From MGBC114844 sp910585855 (lineage in GTDB: Bacteria; Bacillota; Clostridia; Lachnospirales; Lachnospiraceae): a stretch of 42,157 nucleotides of DNA. A program made the position numbers and the translations under genes. The notes beneath the pieces are model-generated. The model saw only the letters and a list, made by a program, of their open reading frames with translations, was not told where the DNA came from and searched no databases. The stretch lies in assembly GCA_965646165.1 (NCBI GenBank), contig CBFFYP010000035.1:1-42157 (forward strand), written 5' to 3'. Numbering within the stretch: the stretch's first letter is position 1; each line of letters starts with the position of its first letter. This document shows, one piece after another, positions 22,591-33,500 of the stretch.

Positions 22591-25500
22591 CTATTCTTCT
22601 ATTTCCAAAGTTGCTGTTCTTCCGTCCAGAATGTCACCTCTTTCTATCCACTTTTGATTACTTTCTCTATCTTTGCTATAAATCTCCTCGCTGTGAATCA
22701 AGATCTCTCCAATTCCGACACAGTGATCGGAAAATGATCCGCTTTGCAGTTTCCATCCCTCCTGTGTTATCTCCCATTTCTGATAAAACGCACATCCAAA
22801 TCCGCTTTTTATCACTAATATTACCTCATTTGTCCTAACTTTGTCAAAGAAAACTTCTTTCGGTTCAAAAGAGGTTGCAAAATTCCCACTCTTTTTTTGT
22901 ATCCACCCCTCTTCTTTTCTAACCCAAATCTCATATTCATTTATATCCCCTCTATGATCTCTGCGGTTTTGTATTGGAAAATAAGTCAGCCCCTCTATCC
23001 AAATCGGCTGTTTCCACCGAATATGCAGATGCAGAGGAAATTTTACCTGTTCTAATTTCAAACCGGCTATCGGATTCCCAGAAATACAAGCCATACTGTC
23101 TGTTTTTGGAAGTTCTTCAATCCAGCAGACCGCCTCCAATTTCTGAAGCAGATGGGTATCCTGAAACCAAGAAAATGCTTCTTCTTCACTTAATTCTATT
23201 TTTGGTTCAAATTCCTTGGAAGTGATATAAGCAAGCAGTGATTTTTTTAGCTGCATCCGCTGTGGGACATCTTCTTGTACTTTCTCTAAATTACAGCCGG
23301 ATAATAATAGTTTTCCCACCCCCACTTTTGCTTCTAATAAAAGTGCCATTTTATAGCTTCTATTCCAATCATCAATTATCTGTACGATTGGTTTTAGTTC
23401 TGGATTAATGGATTTTAAATTAATACCTCTTGCTCCTTTTAATAATTCTGCCCATTGCCATTGCTCATAGCTTTTGGTCGGGAACTCGGAAAATGCCGGG
23501 TGAGAAGGATCGCATAAAATTCCAAGTCCTCTGTCAAACCGTGGTCCCATCTGTGAATTCCAAAATACAGGTTTTGGATTCAGCGGCGGACACCAATAGG
23601 AAAATGCAGAAGAAGGCGGCGATAGTAAAACAGTTTTTCCCTGCTGAAGTGCCTTTTTTGCTTGATTGACATCGGTTAATATGCAGATTTTTTGTTCTTT
23701 ATCGGAAAAAATATTTTTTTGGATTTGAAAGATTTTATCTGCTGCTGCTTTGGCACAGGGATACAGCCAAAAATCCCAATGATTTTTCAGAGGCTTTTTT
23801 TCCTTTTCTTCCAATATTAATTCTATTGTATACTGCGCTGGAGCGATAAGCGTATTCATAGAAAAAGAAATCGTTCCCAAAGGAATATTTTTTCCAAGCA
23901 AAATTTCTGTCAGATAAAATGGTTCTTCTTTTAAAACTTGATTTTCTTTTAATAATCTCCATTTTACAATGGTATTTGTCTTTTTTTCTCTTCCAAAATG
24001 TGCGATTTCCGCTTTTGCACAAAGCTGCTCTTCTGAAGTAAAAACATATTTTTCTAACCGCAGAAGCAAAACCGTTTCATTACAAAACTCCCGAAATTCC
24101 TCTGGTTTGATATATCCTTTTTCTTCCCAAAAGGCATCCAAAACGCCGACCCATGCACCGCCTTGTCCCAAATAATCATGTAAATCCAATAATTCAAATC
24201 CATATATATGCGGTGTCCGAAAATTCGCTTCCAAATCCTCTTTATACATCGCAGCCTGCAGCCGCCCCGAATGATAGACAAACTCTTTATTTTGAGAAAG
24301 AACCCCTTTTTTCTCTGCCTGTGCCCGAAACACTTTGTAATTGCTTGGCTGTATATATCCAGTAAATTTTTCCATTACTGAAAAATCTGGATAAGCACAC
24401 CACTGTCCTAATTCATGGCAGATAACCGGGTAGCGGATTCCCTCCAGTGATGATCCATAGTCCTTTCCAAACCACCCCGCCTGATTGCGAATCGTTCCGC
24501 CCAAATAAGGTCCGTAACCCGAACGGTGAAAATAAACATAATCCGTTCCTGTGATCTGATCGAGTTCTGTCGGATAAGGCCAGCCGGACTGAATGGTATA
24601 AAGCCTTCTTGTATCTATTTTTCGAAAGTATGCCAACCAATCACTTAATGGCTCTAACCAATCCCCTGCTGGTTCATTGGTCGGTGAAAATAAAACAAAA
24701 GACGGATGATTCCCAAATGAAGCCAAAATCTGCTTTGTTTCCTGATACAAAACCTCCTGCATAAAAGATTCTTTTGAAAAATAATTCCACATTCCACATT
24801 CTACCTGAAGATAAAACCCTATCTCATCTGCTGCCAAAAATGCGGCTTTTGTCGGACAATAAGAATGAAAACGCATAAAATTAAGTCCCCATTCCTTACA
24901 GATTTTAAAAATCCGCATCCATTCTTCCTTATTTGTCGCCGGATATCCGGTCAATGGAAATTCCCCTCCAAAATGCGTTCCTCTCAAATAAGTCGGATGA
25001 CCATTGATAAAAAAACCATCTTCTCTTGCTTCTATTTTTCGAAAACCAAACTGCTCCTCTATTGTCTGAATCGTTTCCCTGCACTGACACTGTATCCAAA
25101 TCTGTTTTCGGTTTGGCTGATATTCTTCCCACAACTCCTCTTCTTTTGGATAAAAAAGTTCTATCTTACAAACTTTTCTTTCCTCTGGCAAAAACTCCTG
25201 TTCTTCCTCCTCTGTCTGTGACACTTCTTTTTTTATTACTCTAATTTCTGCACTTCTTTTTTCAGCCGTCAAATTTTGCATCGACAGCTCTACTATCACT
25301 TTTTTTGTACTTATATCCCACCAAATCCGATTTTCCATTACGGCAACATCCGGCAATTTTCTTAAACTAATTTCTCCTGTTATCCCGTTCCAAGTAGCTC
25401 CCAATGCATCCGAAACAGCATGTCCGTCTGGACGATATGGATACTGCATCTGATTATCCACTAAAACAGTAAGGGTATGCTTTCCCTTCTCCAAGTTTCC

Positions 25501-25932
25501 AAGCAGATAGCTATGCGGAGAACAAAGCATTGCTATACTTCCCTTTTCCTTTCCGTCTATCCAAACTGTAGTCCGCCAACGAGTACATTCCAAAAAAAGC
25601 TGATACTGCCCTTCCTCCTCTATCTTAACTTCCCGCTGATACCATGCCCACCCCAAATAATGTCTGGGAGGCTGTGAAAGAAAAGGCACAGAAACCCCAT
25701 CTTCCTGCCCAACCTGATATTCTTCCCGCAGATACCACATATTGTCATGCAGGCTAGAAACCCAAGGCGTATCCCGACCGATTCGATCTCCATAACCCTG
25801 TGCCTGCAAAATACCGGGAAGTATCAGACCTTCCTTTTCCTCTTTCCATATTTTCCGATAATACTCCTTTAAAATTCCGTCTTTCTTTCTATCCAGCCTT
25901 ACTTTCCACCACCCGCTTAAATCTAATTGCAT
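22591..25932 (-). CDS. Glycoside hydrolase family 2 protein
   Basis: 1113 residues with no signal peptide, so likely cytoplasmic. An N-terminal jelly-roll sugar-binding domain (about 1-195) is followed by an Ig-like domain, then the TIM barrel (about 300-600). The barrel has TYLRGTHFGG, NFMRFHSYCP, FSPTNEPAG (acid/base Glu about 420) and YPVICHELGQW (likely nucleophile Glu about 508). The C-terminal region ends in a discoidin-like beta-sandwich. GH2 covers beta-galactosidases, glucuronidases and pectin side-chain enzymes. The exact sugar cannot be read here. Neighbouring CE4 and pectin genes suggest plant-polysaccharide oligosaccharides. It lies downstream of the CE4 gene in the same direction. 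Confidence 0.88.
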   Translation of the reverse strand: MQLDLSGWWKVRLDRKKDGILKEYYRKIWKEEKEGLILPGILQAQGYGDRIGRDTPWVSSLHDNMWYLREEYQVGQEDGVSVPFLSQPPRHYLGWAWYQREVKIEEEGQYQLFLECTRWRTTVWIDGKEKGSIAMLCSPHSYLLGNLEKGKHTLTVLVDNQMQYPYRPDGHAVSDALGATWNGITGEISLRKLPDVAVMENRIWWDISTKKVIVELSMQNLTAEKRSAEIRVIKKEVSQTEEEEQEFLPEERKVCKIELFYPKEEELWEEYQPNRKQIWIQCQCRETIQTIEEQFGFRKIEAREDGFFINGHPTYLRGTHFGGEFPLTGYPATNKEEWMRIFKICKEWGLNFMRFHSYCPTKAAFLAADEIGFYLQVECGMWNYFSKESFMQEVLYQETKQILASFGNHPSFVLFSPTNEPAGDWLEPLSDWLAYFRKIDTRRLYTIQSGWPYPTELDQITGTDYVYFHRSGYGPYLGGTIRNQAGWFGKDYGSSLEGIRYPVICHELGQWCAYPDFSVMEKFTGYIQPSNYKVFRAQAEKKGVLSQNKEFVYHSGRLQAAMYKEDLEANFRTPHIYGFELLDLHDYLGQGGAWVGVLDAFWEEKGYIKPEEFREFCNETVLLLRLEKYVFTSEEQLCAKAEIAHFGREKKTNTIVKWRLLKENQVLKEEPFYLTEILLGKNIPLGTISFSMNTLIAPAQYTIELILEEKEKKPLKNHWDFWLYPCAKAAADKIFQIQKNIFSDKEQKICILTDVNQAKKALQQGKTVLLSPPSSAFSYWCPPLNPKPVFWNSQMGPRFDRGLGILCDPSHPAFSEFPTKSYEQWQWAELLKGARGINLKSINPELKPIVQIIDDWNRSYKMALLLEAKVGVGKLLLSGCNLEKVQEDVPQRMQLKKSLLAYITSKEFEPKIELSEEEAFSWFQDTHLLQKLEAVCWIEELPKTDSMACISGNPIAGLKLEQVKFPLHLHIRWKQPIWIEGLTYFPIQNRRDHRGDINEYEIWVRKEEGWIQKKSGNFATSFEPKEVFFDKVRTNEVILVIKSGFGCAFYQKWEITQEGWKLQSGSFSDHCVGIGEILIHSEEIYSKDRESNQKWIERGDILDGRTATLEIEE

Positions 25933-25964
25933 CTCTTCTCTCTCCTATCCAAACCAAAAATAAG

Positions 25965-26003
25965 GTCTGCCCCAAACCTGCCTCTTTATGCAGGTTTCCA
26001 GAC
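25965..26003 (-). terminator. Hairpin between the CE4 and GH2 genes
   Basis: GTCTG...CAGAC (25965-25969 / 25999-26003) encloses AAACCTGC / GCAGGTTT (25974-25981 / 25990-25997). On the minus strand a short, interrupted T run follows. It could be a partial terminator or processing site that lets GH2 be expressed at a different level from the deacetylase gene. Confidence 0.5.
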
Positions 26004-26022
26004 AAACCTTTTTATCTACTAC

Positions 26023-26820
26023 TTACAAAGAAATCTGCTCTCCGCCTTTTACCTCAACAATCTCCTTTGCCACACTTAACCAAACACTCTGCACAGAAGG
26101 ATTATACACAAAACTCATATCCGCCGCAAATTGCAGCCGACTTGCTGCCTCCATATAATCTACAATCTGAATATTCGTTGCATACCAGATATCCTCTTTC
26201 TGAGAAACCAATTTACAAAAATCCTCAATTAAATCCCAATTTCCTTTATCGTCAAATTCATAGCTATGCCCCCAAACATACATCATATATAGATACTGCG
26301 TTTTATGTAAATTCACAAATTCCTCACCCAATGCCAGTAAATTATGATTGTGATGGCAAGTTGCTTTCCACTCAAAATAATTCTCCGGCAGAGCAAATCC
26401 ATCCGTATTTCCCACTACCCGTGCATATCGAATCCCCAATTTCGGAAGCACATCCATAATCTCCTTACTATAAGAACCATTCGGATAAGAAAGCCCCCGA
26501 ACCGGATAGCCCATAATCTTCTCAAGCCCCTCTCTGTCATCTAATATCTGCTTCACTACCTGCTCCATCGGACAGCGTGCAATCGTAGGATGCGTATAAG
26601 TATGACAGGAAACCTCATGCCCACGATACAATTCCTGAAATTCTTCCGGCAAAATCCTTCTTTCATCTCCAAACAAACCAGCATTAATATGAAATGTCCC
26701 TTTTATCCCATACCGATTAAAAATAGAAACCAGCTTTCGATCCGCTTTCTTACCATCATCATAACTCATTGTCAAAACTTTATGCTTTCCACCCGGAAAA
26801 CACGTATAAATTGTTTTCAT
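26023..26820 (-). CDS. Polysaccharide deacetylase family protein (CE4, NodB fold)
   Basis: 265 residues with no signal peptide. The NodB motif 1 is TMSYDDG (Asp21/Asp22; the usual form is TFDDG). Motif 2 is HTYTHPT (His73/His77). SYPNGSYS resembles motif 3. It probably removes acetyl groups from a carbohydrate, or acts as a related metal hydrolase. Cytoplasmic location and pairing with a GH2 suggest imported oligosaccharides, not the cell wall. The ribosome binding site is GAAAGGAAG. About 90 bp separates it from the GH2 gene. Confidence 0.85.
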   Translation of the reverse strand: MKTIYTCFPGGKHKVLTMSYDDGKKADRKLVSIFNRYGIKGTFHINAGLFGDERRILPEEFQELYRGHEVSCHTYTHPTIARCPMEQVVKQILDDREGLEKIMGYPVRGLSYPNGSYSKEIMDVLPKLGIRYARVVGNTDGFALPENYFEWKATCHHNHNLLALGEEFVNLHKTQYLYMMYVWGHSYEFDDKGNWDLIEDFCKLVSQKEDIWYATNIQIVDYMEAASRLQFAADMSFVYNPSVQSVWLSVAKEIVEVKGGEQISL

Positions 26821-27009
26821 CTCTTTCTCTTCCTTTCTAATACCTTATCTTTTTCATTCCCCTATCAACTATCACAAATTTCATTTCATGATAAAACCTT
26901 ATCTAACAAAACATAACCATACCAACAAAAACTCTACAGCTATTAATTATAACTCAAATTTCCTGCAGGATCAATCCGCTTTTTCTTTTGCTTCAATAAG
27001 TCTTTTAGA

Positions 27010-27374
27010 GGATGCTAGATTCAAAAACGGTGAACCGCCTGCTGTTCCACGTTTCCAAAAAGTAAGAAATTCTAAGACTTCTGCCGTTCCATGCATCCAA
27101 CCGGACAGACCGGAGCGCAATTCGCCCTCATAACAACCAGAACAAAACGGACATCCCAAATGATACCACCTGCCACAAAACAATCCCGTTCCAATACGCC
27201 GGGCTAAACACGCTCCTTTTTTTCACACACTGCATAGAAGCAGTATGTGAAAAAAATCTTAGATTGTAGAGCAGAAGTCAAGAACTTCTAACTTTTCTCC
27301 AAAGTCACTGCAGGCGGTTCACCGTTTTCGAATCTAGCTGTTTCTTGACCCCGGAACAAAAAAGAATCTTATCC
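27010..27374 (-). repeat. Family A structured repeat, copy A5 (head-to-head with A6)
   Basis: Runs on the minus strand and ends in GCATCC (27015-27010). The 26-nt outer arms (27310-27335 with 27017-27042) pair with one G-T wobble in the element's own sense. They differ by a multi-base compensatory change from A3 (GTGAACCGCC in place of GTGGGCAGCC, with matching partner). GGAGCG (27216-27211) pairs with CGCTCC (27117-27112). The hairpin is CACATACTGC / GCAGTGTGTG. Confidence 0.88.
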
Positions 27375-27462
27375 AAACTTTTATATCTATTCCACTGCAA
27401 AAGAAACTCTAACGGATCGATCAAAGTAACAAAACATCATTTCTGCTGCACTCCACGAACAG

Positions 27463-27791
27463 CGAGAGACGGTTTGCTCCTGTCCTTTGCCAGCGACTTC
27501 GGAGAACGGTTAGAAAGTCTTGGGCTTCTGTGGAAACACCTAGAATTTTTTGCATATCCTGCTTTCATGCAGGATATGGCAAAAAAAGGGGCGTGTTTAG
27601 CCCGGATGATAGGGAAAAGGATGTTTTATGGTTGGTAAAATCTTTCTTTATACCAATTACGTTTTGGTTATGGTGAGGGCGAATTGCGCCCTGGTTCGGA
27701 CGGTTGGATGAACCGAAATCAGAAGCCCTAGACTTTCTTACCGTTTGGAGCGGAGCAGGCAAAGGACAGGAGCAAACCGCCTCTGGCGTCC
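27463..27791 (+). repeat. Family A structured repeat, copy A6 (head-to-head with A5)
   Basis: The outer stem (27470-27490 with 27759-27779, 21 bp) is perfect and unlike the stems of other copies. The second stem has its own compensatory set (AAGTCTTGGGC with GCCCTAGACTT). GGGGCG (27588-27593) pairs with CGCCCT (27687-27692), ending in a G-T wobble. It ends in GGCGTCC (27785-27791). A5, an AT-rich spacer (27375-27462) and A6 make one unit of about 780 bp. No gene is seen between 26821 and 27880. Confidence 0.88.
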
Positions 27792-27880
27792 GGTGAAAGC
27801 CAACCCTTTCCGGCATCCTTTATCCAAAAGCTTAATTAAAGTTCTTTTGCTTTCATCAATCTTTGAAAATTTTAAAAAAC

Positions 27881-29683
27881 TTACTGAACTTTATCCGGCG
27901 GCATCAGCGGCATTTCTCCTGATTCTGCTTCCATTCCCTCTCTAGGTATTCCATTGTGATCCCTGCCATGAAATCCTCCTCCAAAACCTCCCACTCCCAT
28001 TGAAAAAGCATCTCCCACCACTGTAATTTTATCCGACATAATAAAACTTTGAATTTCTATCTGATCAACCAACACAGTATAAGTATTTTCCATTATCAAC
28101 TGATCCGAACTAAAAGTAAAAAAATTATATTGCTTTTTCGGCTGATAAGAAAAAATCTCTTCCCCAGAATCATCTAATACCGTAATTACACTTTCTGCTT
28201 TCTGCATAGTATCAAAATATACTGCCATGCAAGCCTGCTTCGAATCAGAAGTTGCTGTCTGTGCCATTGCACCATTTCCCACACCAGCCAAAACTCCTCC
28301 ATTGATTTCAAATGTACCATCATAATCGATTGCACTATCTCCGCCGCTTTCCGTTCCATCTATCCTCACCGTTCCCCCATTCATTACAATACTGCCATTG
28401 GCATCAATACCATCCCCCTGTGCATTGATATATAAATTTCCCCCATTGATTTCCAAATACCCGCCGCTTGATATCGTTCCCATTCCCCTATTATCCCAAT
28501 TTCCCCCTGCCTCATCAAATCTAGGCATCTTTGTTCCATCAAACTCCGGCTTATCCTGCAGTTCCTCCCATCCATCTTTCTTCCCATCTTCATTCATTTT
28601 CTTTTCCATATCTCTTCTATCATCTGGTATTTCCTTTTCTTCCCATTCGTTTGACATGGTATTTTCTACTGCATACCCAGCCGCATTTACGCCATCATCC
28701 GATGCATACAGACTAATTTCCCCATCATTAATATAAATACATGCCCCTTCCAATCCCTCATAACTTTCCGTAATAGTAATGTTACCGCCATTTATTATTA
28801 AATCCGATTCTGCATGAACTGCATCATCTTTCGCTGTTATTATAATATCCCCGCCTTCAATTTTTACCCATCCTACTTCTTTTCCATCCTCTTCTACTCC
28901 TGCCTCATTCGAAGATTTTATTCCATCATCTCCTGCATGAACCAAAATTGTTCCCCCTTGGATTGTTAAGGAGTCCTTCCCTTTTATTCCCTGATGCACA
29001 GCATCTACTGTAAGAGTTCCTCCTGTAATCTTTAAATCATTTTTACAGACAATCCCATCATAATAATTGGCATATACGCTTAAACTTCCTGTCCCCTTTA
29101 TTGTCAAATCATCCTTTGCAAAAACGGCTGCATCCGGCTCAGTTTCCTCATTCAAAAACAAATAATTTTCTCCATCTGAAATCACATTTTCTGTCCCATC
29201 TGCCAGATAAAAAATAGTTTTATCTGCTTTCTCTACGCAAACGGGAGAAGCATCTTCACAAAAAATCTTTGCTCCATTCCAAACCAAAGTCACCCGATCC
29301 GTCTTTGAAGCATTTACTATAATTCGTCCATTATTCAGCACACCGCTTAATACATAAACGCCCTCATCTGTAATCGTAACCGTAGTTCCCTCCACAATCA
29401 CTCCATCGGCAGCAGAAATTTGATCACCTTCAAACACAATCTCCTGATATACTTCCGATTTCCAACTGTCTATCTCTTCTGTTTCCAATGAATTCTTTTT
29501 CAATAACTCCCTATTGGAAACCGATTCCCCTATTTCTTCCTTTTCGCTTGTATCCTCCATCGCTACCCTATTTTCATTTTCCAAACCAACTGGTGTACTC
29601 TGGCAGCCCATTGTCCCAACCACACAAGCAAATGCCGTAAAAACAGCCGCTGCCCTTGTCCAATCTATTCGACTCCTCATCAT
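27881..29683 (-). CDS. Cthe_2159-type carbohydrate-binding beta-helix lipoprotein
   Basis: 600 residues. A lipoprotein signal with VGTMGC (Cys27) anchors it outside the membrane. The rest is a right-handed beta-helix with repeated coils such as GDDGIKSSNEAG, KDDAVHAESDLIINGGNITI, ASDDGVNAAG and QGDGIDANGSIVMNGGTVRI. This is the pattern of PF14262 (Cthe_2159), whose founding member binds cellulose and polygalacturonic acid. Here it would fit pectin capture, in line with the PL11 lyase. The C terminus is Gly- and acidic-rich. A low-complexity Lys/Asp/Glu insert lies at about 345-385. Repeat A6 lies past its 3' end. Confidence 0.85.
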   Translation of the reverse strand: MMRSRIDWTRAAAVFTAFACVVGTMGCQSTPVGLENENRVAMEDTSEKEEIGESVSNRELLKKNSLETEEIDSWKSEVYQEIVFEGDQISAADGVIVEGTTVTITDEGVYVLSGVLNNGRIIVNASKTDRVTLVWNGAKIFCEDASPVCVEKADKTIFYLADGTENVISDGENYLFLNEETEPDAAVFAKDDLTIKGTGSLSVYANYYDGIVCKNDLKITGGTLTVDAVHQGIKGKDSLTIQGGTILVHAGDDGIKSSNEAGVEEDGKEVGWVKIEGGDIIITAKDDAVHAESDLIINGGNITITESYEGLEGACIYINDGEISLYASDDGVNAAGYAVENTMSNEWEEKEIPDDRRDMEKKMNEDGKKDGWEELQDKPEFDGTKMPRFDEAGGNWDNRGMGTISSGGYLEINGGNLYINAQGDGIDANGSIVMNGGTVRIDGTESGGDSAIDYDGTFEINGGVLAGVGNGAMAQTATSDSKQACMAVYFDTMQKAESVITVLDDSGEEIFSYQPKKQYNFFTFSSDQLIMENTYTVLVDQIEIQSFIMSDKITVVGDAFSMGVGGFGGGFHGRDHNGIPREGMEAESGEMPLMPPDKVQ

Positions 29684-29814
29684 TCATCTTCCTTTCTGTC
29701 AGCTATTCTATAGTATCTGTTCTACCATACAAATCTGACAGTCAAGTGAAAACTATCTGATAATCAGAATAAATACAAAGTTTAATTATAAATATCCTAA
29801 CTTCTTTCTACTAT

Positions 29815-29862
29815 ATAAAAAAAGTGCAAAAACCTTGATAATTCAATAAGATTTTGCACTTT
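29815..29862 (-). terminator. Rho-independent terminator after the hicB-like gene
   Basis: On the minus strand AAAGTGCAAAA (29852-29862) and TTTTGCACTTT (29821-29831) form an 11-bp stem extended by a few more pairs, followed by T residues. It closes the defence-side transcription unit 22 bp past the HicB stop. Confidence 0.88.
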
Positions 29863-29884
29863 GTTTATTTCTTATTCTATTCTT

Positions 29885-30106
29885 CTATACTGATTGTAAT
29901 TTTAATTCTAACTTTCCCCTTGGTTCTGGAATCTCTTGACCTCTTTCCTTAGCATATTCTAACCATTCAGAAATAATCACCTGTGTATTTTCCATAGCTT
30001 CTACTGGTGTTTTTCCATCAGACATACAACCCGGAAGCTCTGATACTTCAGTAATATAACAATCATCCTCTTTTGACCAATACATAATAACTTGATATTT
30101 ATACAT
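29885..30106 (-). CDS. HicB-like antitoxin-type protein (orphan)
   Basis: 73 residues (MYKYQVIMYWSKEDDCYITE...). VSELPGCMSDGKTPVEAMEN is the typical HicB/UPF0150 partial RNase-H-like signature. No DNA-binding tail is obvious and no HicA toxin gene is adjacent. The start at 30106 follows AGGAGAG. A longer upstream frame is rejected. The preceding 64-residue gene is 64 bp upstream and may be its partner. It could be an antitoxin remnant or a solitary regulator. Confidence 0.8.
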   Translation of the reverse strand: MYKYQVIMYWSKEDDCYITEVSELPGCMSDGKTPVEAMENTQVIISEWLEYAKERGQEIPEPRGKLELKLQSV

Positions 30107-30170
30107 TTTATTACACTCTCCTATTTTATCCACAAACCAAACACAACTAGCTGCTGACAGCCTTACCAAA

Positions 30171-30365
30171 TCATTTTCCTACATACTCACGCCTTCCATC
30201 TGGATATTCAAGATATGCTTTCTTCATCTCATCGTCATATCTTGCAATAAGCAAACCCTTTATTTCTCTTACTTCATTATCTATTCTTATAGATTCTCTA
30301 AATCTTCTTGTTAATTCCTCATCAGAGATTCCATAGGTAGAATCTAATTCATTTATGATTGTCAT
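30171..30365 (-). CDS. Small hypothetical protein upstream of the hicB-like gene
   Basis: 64 residues (begins MTIINELDSTYGISDEELTR), charged, with a predicted helical start and a beta-like end (KGLLIARYDD, AYLEYPDGRREYVGK). It lacks the short basic HicA fold signature. TAGGAG precedes the ATG and a promoter candidate lies just upstream. It is probably expressed with the HicB-like gene. Family not recognised. Confidence 0.6.
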   Translation of the reverse strand: MTIINELDSTYGISDEELTRRFRESIRIDNEVREIKGLLIARYDDEMKKAYLEYPDGRREYVGK

Positions 30366-30391
30366 TCATTATTTTCTCCTACTATTAATCA

Positions 30392-30420
30392 AATAATCAC
30401 AAAACCATTTTTTATGTCAA
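30392..30420 (-). promoter_or_regulatory. Promoter candidate for the small-gene pair
   Basis: TTGACA (30420-30415), a 17-bp spacer and ATTATT (30397-30392) on the minus strand, about 27 bp before the 64-residue gene. The -35 is perfect, the -10 is weak. Confidence 0.5.
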
Positions 30421-30460
30421 TATTCCTAACCTAATTCCATTCTCTTTTTGTATTTTCCTA

Positions 30461-30487
30461 AGAAGCCAAAAAACAGCCAAATTCAAA
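30461..30487 (+). repeat. Possible remnant of a family A 5' end
   Basis: AGCCAAAAAACAGCC plus the following bases matches the 5' lead of copy A2 (AGCCAAGAAACAGCC) at 21 of 24 positions. No 3' arm is found nearby. It lies between the res gene and the small-gene pair. Confidence 0.35.
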
Positions 30488-30537
30488 TGATGCATCATAT
30501 GCTGAAGCTAGGCAAAATTTTATTAACAAAACTTCCT

Positions 30538-33500
30538 CTATTCGCTTTCCGCAACTCCAAATTTCCGCCTAAAATCTTCATAACTATTTACCCAACCAAA
30601 TTTTATCTGCTCAGATACCGCCTGAAAATGCAGCTTACCACATTGAATCTTGTTTTGCTCTACCTCCTGCAAGTCACTATCCTGTTTATCAATTTTTGTT
30701 TCAACAATAAAATAAATTCCCAATTCTGGACTGTTCAAACTATCTTTCCTACATACAATCGCCCAGTCAGGAGAATAATTCCCATAAGGAGTATCAATAA
30801 CAAAACCTCCCTTTTTCAACTTTGTAAACAACAATACATTCTGATTATTCTCCAGCCTCTCTGCAAACTCTTTCTCACCTTTGCTATCCATCTTGTAATA
30901 TTCATTCATTGCGGAACTGCGATTTGCATTTGCCTGAAATACTCGCCATTCTTCATTAAAATCTTCCTCACTGATTGTATCACATTCAAAAATATTTCTA
31001 CTGTCCAGCTCATATCCTTTTATCACTTCATAGGATGTAATATTTGCTGCTTTTCTATCATTTAGCATCTTTAATATCTTTTGTGTAACGGTATCCAAAA
31101 TATCCTGATTATTCAGCAATTCTCTCTTCTTAACAGCATTTATTATCTTAAATATAGCAAGCCTTGGCAGCATCGTATGATACATAATATAATTTACAAT
31201 CTCAAAATCACTCTTTGGATCAGAATCAACTTCAATTTCCAGCTCTTTCGTTCCATAAGATACATCTTCCATAATAAACATTGCAGATTCATTAAATTTC
31301 GCTTTGCCGCCTTCCACTTTATACTCGTTTTTTGACTTCATAAACATAAGATAACGATTAATTTCCCATGCACAATCTTCAATAAATTTATCTTTATCTA
31401 TCTTGAACTTATACATAGTACGCTTCGTAAGATTTTCTCTCAGAGCAAAATAAATTTGTTGAAATTCACCCTCTGAAACAAAAGCTCTTACACTATTTTT
31501 CGGCTGTTCATTATCTCCATTACGAATTTCAATCTTCTTAGTTCCTTTTTGTACCATCAATTCTTTAAATTGTTGCTTAATTTTCTCCATATGTTCATAA
31601 AGTGTATCATCAACAAAAGTCATATTATCAAAAATTTTCGTAATATGAGATGATGTACCTTTTAAAATATTTTCTCCATTCATAACACCAGCAGAAATTA
31701 ACTCCTGTTTCAATATATCTACCAATTCTGGTGTAATTTTTTCCTGTGGAATTCCAGCAGTTTTCAATGTAGAAATAAGAATCTCAGCAGTAACTTCATT
31801 CTTGTCAAAATTCATATTATCATTAAAATCTTTTTGTAATGCTGCTGCAAAATGGTCATAATAATCATTTGCAATAACAGTAAGTTCATTGATTCTACGG
31901 TCTAAACAACGATTCCCTGTAATATCCACCGGAAGTCTTAAACCTCTCCCTATTTCCTGCTTTTTCGCTATTTCAGAACCGCCTGACTTTAATGTACACA
32001 AGGTAAATACATTTGGATTATCCCAACCTTCCCGAAGTGCCGAATGAGAAAAAATAAATGCAAGCGGTTCTTCAAAAGATATTAACTCATCTTTCTTTTC
32101 CAGAATCAGACTAATGCCACGATCAATATCTTCCTGAGATTTTGCCTTAATTTTTAAATTGCTTTCGTCAACAGAGGAATCCCAGCCATCGATTTCTACC
32201 ACATTTTTCTTTACATCTAAAGCAAAATAGCCTTCCCGAACAGACTGCACATGCCTATAATCAGGAAAGTATTCTTTATATTTCTCAATTTCAACCGCAT
32301 TTTGTGATATATACTTTTTATATTCTTCATCAAAAATCCTTAAATATTCTCCCCTTCCATCAGAAGCAGTATTATCTCTGACTTTATCCACAGAATCAAT
32401 AAAAAATAAAGTAAGCGTCTTAATTTTTTTGCCAGTCCTTAAAATATTTAGCTGTTTTACAAAATGATTCTGAATTGCAAGTCTTATTTGAATACGTATG
32501 GATTCATTCTTTTCAATTTCATATGTACTGTGTCCCTGTTCTAACTCTATTATTTTCTCTTTTGTTGCAATCTGTAATGGTTTTAACTTATGAGGTTCTT
32601 CTGCAATACGCATATCTTTATACTGTAAAAGATTACCAGACAGTTCCTCAATCGATACTCCGCCACCGACACGAAACGTCTTAAAACGAATAATACCACC
32701 CTGCTCCTGTGAAAATATTTCAATTTTTGCCTTTAGATCAGAAGTAAACGATAAATACCGAATATATGGATAATCTTTCGGAATCACTCCATACACCGTT
32801 TTTACTTCAATTCTCTTTACCAGTTCTTTCTGATATGCACTATAAGAGTCCAGCTTGTAAATCTGATTATACAACTGTTTGTGAGTAGCAGAATATCGTA
32901 AAGTAAATAATGGCTGTAACTCTTCTATTGCCTTTAAAGACTTAGATTTATTTCTCTTTGTACCTTCAATTTTCTGCGGTTCATCAATAATAATAATTGG
33001 TTTAATATACTTGATATCTTCCCAAAGAATCTGCCCATACTCATCTTCTGTTCTTATTTTATTTGTATCTTTATTAAATGCCTGAATATTCATAACACAG
33101 ATACTTAAATCATTGCTCTCTACTAACTTAGAACTAACCTGTTTTGGATTATTACTGTCATAAATAAAGCTATGTTTTGATATATCAATGTTATACAATC
33201 TTTTAAAATGATCCTGCAGCTGCTCCATTGACTTTTCCACACCCTTGCGAATAGCAATAGAGGGCACGACTACCATAAACTTCTTAAAGCCATACTCTTT
33301 ATACAACTCCAGTATAGTACGAAGATATACGTAAGTTTTACCCGTACCAGTTTCCATTTCTATTGTAAAATTATTCCCCTCTGCCAATACGGAATCAGCG
33401 AACAAATTGTTTTGTAGCTGTACACGCCTTAAATTTTCCAATAATCTAGAGCCTACTACAATATCATTGTTTCTTACTGGATCACCTTCACCTATTTTAC

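Noticed and set aside
27345..27816. Open frames within repeats A5 and A6
   Set aside because: Different and broken in each copy. The selected property is base pairing, not a protein.
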